A stretch of DNA of 31,619 bases from an uncultured Clostridia bacterium. GTDB lineage: Bacteria > Bacillota > Clostridia > UBA1381. Below, one piece after another: positions 31,303-31,619 of this stretch. The notes below the pieces were generated by a model. The model was not told the origin of the DNA. It saw nothing but the letters and a program-made list of their open reading frames with translations, and did no database searches. The stretch is from NCBI GenBank assembly GCA_934454215.1, contig CAKSGG010000019.1:1-31619 (forward strand), read 5' to 3'. Numbering within the stretch: position 1 is the first letter of the stretch; every line of letters starts with the position of its first letter. A program made the translations under genes and the position numbers.

Positions 31303-31328
31303 AGCTGATAGAAATATCGGCTTTTTTT
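31303..31328 (+). terminator. Rho-independent terminator/attenuator in the leader of the mobile-element genes
   Basis: AGCTGATA (31303-31310), GAAA loop and TATCGGCT (31315-31322) are followed by T7, 30 bp before the small Cys-rich gene. It either ends an upstream transcript or attenuates the mobile-element genes. Confidence 0.75.
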
Positions 31329-31358
31329 GTTTGCCCAAAATTGAAAGGAATTTTGAAA

Positions 31359-31529
31359 ATGAAACAGAAAAATAATGAGCAGTTATGCCCTAAATGTCAG
31401 ACGGGCTATGACACATATTTACTCGATAATAAAAGTCCGTTTTGCCCGTACATTCATTGTCATAACGGCACAAGCTGCACAATGTTCAAACCGCTAAAAG
31501 AAAATACAGACCGAGAGCGTCAGGATTGA
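31359..31529 (+). CDS. Small Cys-rich (zinc-ribbon-like) mobile-element protein
   Basis: A 56-residue protein starting MKQKNNEQLCPKCQ. A longer in-frame reading from 31281 is rejected because it crosses a terminator hairpin (31303-31328) and AAAGGA (31344-31349) lies 9 nt before this ATG. C-P-K-C near the N-terminus and C-P-Y-I-H-C...C near the middle could bind one zinc ion. Small proteins like this are often found just upstream of the replication-initiator-like gene in integrative conjugative elements of gut Firmicutes, which is what follows here; this is recollection, not a database match. The function is unknown. The next gene begins about 50 bp downstream in the same direction, so they are probably co-transcribed. 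Confidence 0.6.
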   Translation: MKQKNNEQLCPKCQTGYDTYLLDNKSPFCPYIHCHNGTSCTMFKPLKENTDRERQD

Positions 31530-31578
31530 TAAAAAATCCAGACGCTTTTTTAATTTCACAGGAAAGGAGATTTTTGAA

Positions 31579-31619
31579 ATGGCAGTTTTCAGAATAGACA
31601 AAACGCGCGACTATACCGT
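31579..31619 (+). CDS. Replication-initiator-like (DUF6017-type) protein, N-terminal fragment
   Basis: Only the first 13 full codons are present: MAVFRIDKTRDYT, cut by the right edge. The start is supported by AAAGGAGA at 31563-31570. The opening MAVFRI-E/D-K-T-R-D-Y-T is, from memory, characteristic of replication-initiator-like helix-turn-helix proteins (DUF6017/RepA-N-like) on integrative conjugative elements, which continue M-S-N-H-H-L-R-D. With so few residues this is a pattern call. If right, an integrated conjugative element extends to the right of the window. Confidence 0.55.
   Translation, partial: MAVFRIDKTRDYT

Larger units (their letters stand above)
30946..31358. other. Gene-poor stretch between the glycan island and the right-hand mobile element
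   Basis: About 400 bp with no convincing gene. It holds a minus-strand terminator (31064-31111), a plus-strand terminator-like hairpin (31303-31328), and short open frames on both strands without ribosome binding sites. A minus-strand frame ending at about 31149 (reading S-N-S-G-L-L-A-L-L-A-S-F-R-F) lacks a start codon and could be a decayed gene end. This is the likely junction of the mobile element, but no attachment site was identified. Confidence 0.5.

Noticed and set aside
1..31619. CRISPR arrays, tRNA and rRNA genes, insertion-sequence transposases
   Set aside because: None seen: no regularly spaced repeats, no cloverleaf or rRNA sequence recognised, and no transposase domain in any frame.

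Overview
The window looks like a stretch of chromosome from a low-GC, Gram-positive anaerobe of the class Clostridia, probably a gut or rumen glycan degrader. The reasons are AT-rich sigma-A-type promoters, strong GGAGG-type ribosome binding sites, S-layer-homology (SLH) anchored surface proteins with no LPXTG sorting signals, an LplA/B/C-type ABC sugar importer without its own ATPase, and flanking mobile DNA. No species can be fixed from the sequence alone.

Layout. Positions 1-1051 hold the start of a Fic-family gene (off the left edge), a Phd/YefM-YoeB toxin-antitoxin pair with its own promoter and palindromic operator, and a 48-codon orphan ORF. Positions 1170 to about 1807 hold a degenerate, ORF-less group II intron that lies just beyond the terminator of the glycan operon. 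Positions 1929-30910 form one glycan-utilisation island. Its main operon is read leftwards from 19583 to 1929: an N-terminal-SLH surface protein, an Ig/laminin-G-like SLH protein, an SLH-anchored heparinase II/III-family lyase, a cytoplasmic ADP-ribosylglycohydrolase-fold protein, a secreted Ig/laminin-G-like paralogue without SLH domains, and a GH172-type (DUF2961) enzyme. Next come an intracellular heparinase II/III protein (leftwards), a divergent lipoprotein solute-binding protein plus GH88 unsaturated uronyl hydrolase (rightwards), two importer permeases, a membrane-anchored AraC-type regulator, and a secreted SGNH/DUF4886 protein (all leftwards). From about 31000 to the right edge a second mobile element begins: a small Cys-rich protein and the start of a MAVFRI...-type replication-initiator-like gene.

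How it may work together (inference). Surface proteins capture a uronic-acid-containing polysaccharide and the surface lyase cleaves it. The solute-binding protein and permeases import the oligosaccharides, energised by an ATPase encoded elsewhere. The intracellular lyase, GH88, GH172 and perhaps the ADP-ribosylglycohydrolase-like protein finish the breakdown. The membrane AraC protein senses the glycan outside the cell.

The most notable observation is regulatory. Four promoters of the island (main operon, binding protein/GH88, permeases, DUF4886 gene) share one architecture: an 11-bp box of form TGTWG(A3 or T3)YTG whose edge is exactly 24 bp upstream of a weak -35, followed by a 17-bp spacer and a perfect TATAAT. 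Two of the four also carry a clear second copy 20 bp downstream of the first. This looks like the operator of the local AraC regulator. The regulator's own promoter has a consensus TTGACA and no box.
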